DNA from: an uncultured Succinatimonas sp.
GTDB lineage: Bacteria > Pseudomonadota > Gammaproteobacteria > Enterobacterales > Succinivibrionaceae
Assembly (NCBI GenBank): GCA_900548485.1
Contig: URKL01000095.1
Span: 1-7,027 of the forward strand
Direction: 5' to 3'
DNA: 7,027 nt
Below are positions 6,940-7,027 of the stretch, piece after piece. The notes under the pieces were generated by a model, which did not search any database, was not told the origin of the DNA, and worked only from the letters and a program-made list of their open reading frames with translations. Both the position numbers and the translations under genes were made by a program. Position 1 is the first letter of the stretch. Every line of letters begins with the position of its first letter.

Positions 6940-7026
6940 CTATAAATAATTAGATGTTATTTTAATTTTATAAAGAGTCAGCACTGCGAACTCACTGAAA
7001 TTAAATAGTAATGAAAGCAGTAGGGA
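6940..7026 (-). CDS. Possible 3' end of a convergent membrane-protein gene (partial, tentative)
   Basis: On the minus strand one frame is open from the window edge to a TAG at 6942-6940, 28 codons. It reads as a hydrophobic stretch (SLLLSLLFNFSEFAVLTLY) followed by a short polar tail with lysines (KIKITSNYL), as expected for the last membrane helix of an inner-membrane protein. The N-F-S-E segment within a hydrophobic run is loosely like the C-terminal region of O-antigen ligase/polymerase proteins. That is only a resemblance over a very short stretch. No function is claimed, and a chance frame cannot be excluded. Confidence 0.22.
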   Translation of the reverse strand, partial: SLLLSLLFNFSEFAVLTLYKIKITSNYL

Positions 7027-7027
7027 G

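Noticed and set aside
7011..7027. ATG at 7011 as the start of a downstream gene.
   Set aside because: No Shine-Dalgarno sequence precedes it, only five codons are visible, and they do not resemble the start of parE.

Overview
The window is AT-rich bacterial chromosomal DNA with closely packed genes. Nearly all of them lie on the + strand. The proteins resemble gammaproteobacterial families, and two gene neighbourhoods known from Escherichia coli are recognisable: aroK-aroB-damX-dam-rpe-gph and cpdA-yqiA(-parE). Even the presumably highly expressed groEL uses TTA as its main leucine codon. Together these point to a low-GC gammaproteobacterium. A Succinivibrionaceae-like gut bacterium is my guess, but the sequence does not prove it.

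Layout: (1) 1-1425 is the C-terminal five-sixths of the chaperonin GroEL. Homology starts abruptly at base 55 and the first 54 bases do not encode GroEL. A strong intrinsic terminator follows. (2) 1623-5250 is a probable five-gene operon: shikimate kinase (aroK), 3-dehydroquinate synthase (aroB), a small single-pass membrane protein in the damX position, ribulose-5-phosphate 3-epimerase (rpe) and phosphoglycolate phosphatase (gph). Several of these genes overlap, and a perfect hairpin terminator closes the unit. (3) 5281-5465 is an AT-rich intergenic region with a candidate promoter. (4) 5466-6874 is a two-gene unit: the cAMP phosphodiesterase gene cpdA, translationally coupled to the esterase gene yqiA. 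(5) 6875-7027 contains no + strand gene I can support. A minus-strand frame open to the window edge may be the 3' end of a convergent gene.

The aro genes supply early steps of aromatic amino acid synthesis. Rpe works in the pentose phosphate pathway, which provides erythrose 4-phosphate, one of the precursors of that pathway. Gph removes 2-phosphoglycolate. CpdA lowers cAMP and so could tune catabolite control.

Most of the window is conserved housekeeping DNA, and I see no sign of a new defence, mobile or RNA system. The points worth a second look are the broken left end of groEL, the short DamX-like protein without a SPOR domain together with the missing dam gene, the joining of two loci that are separate in E. 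coli, and the possible convergent gene at the right edge.
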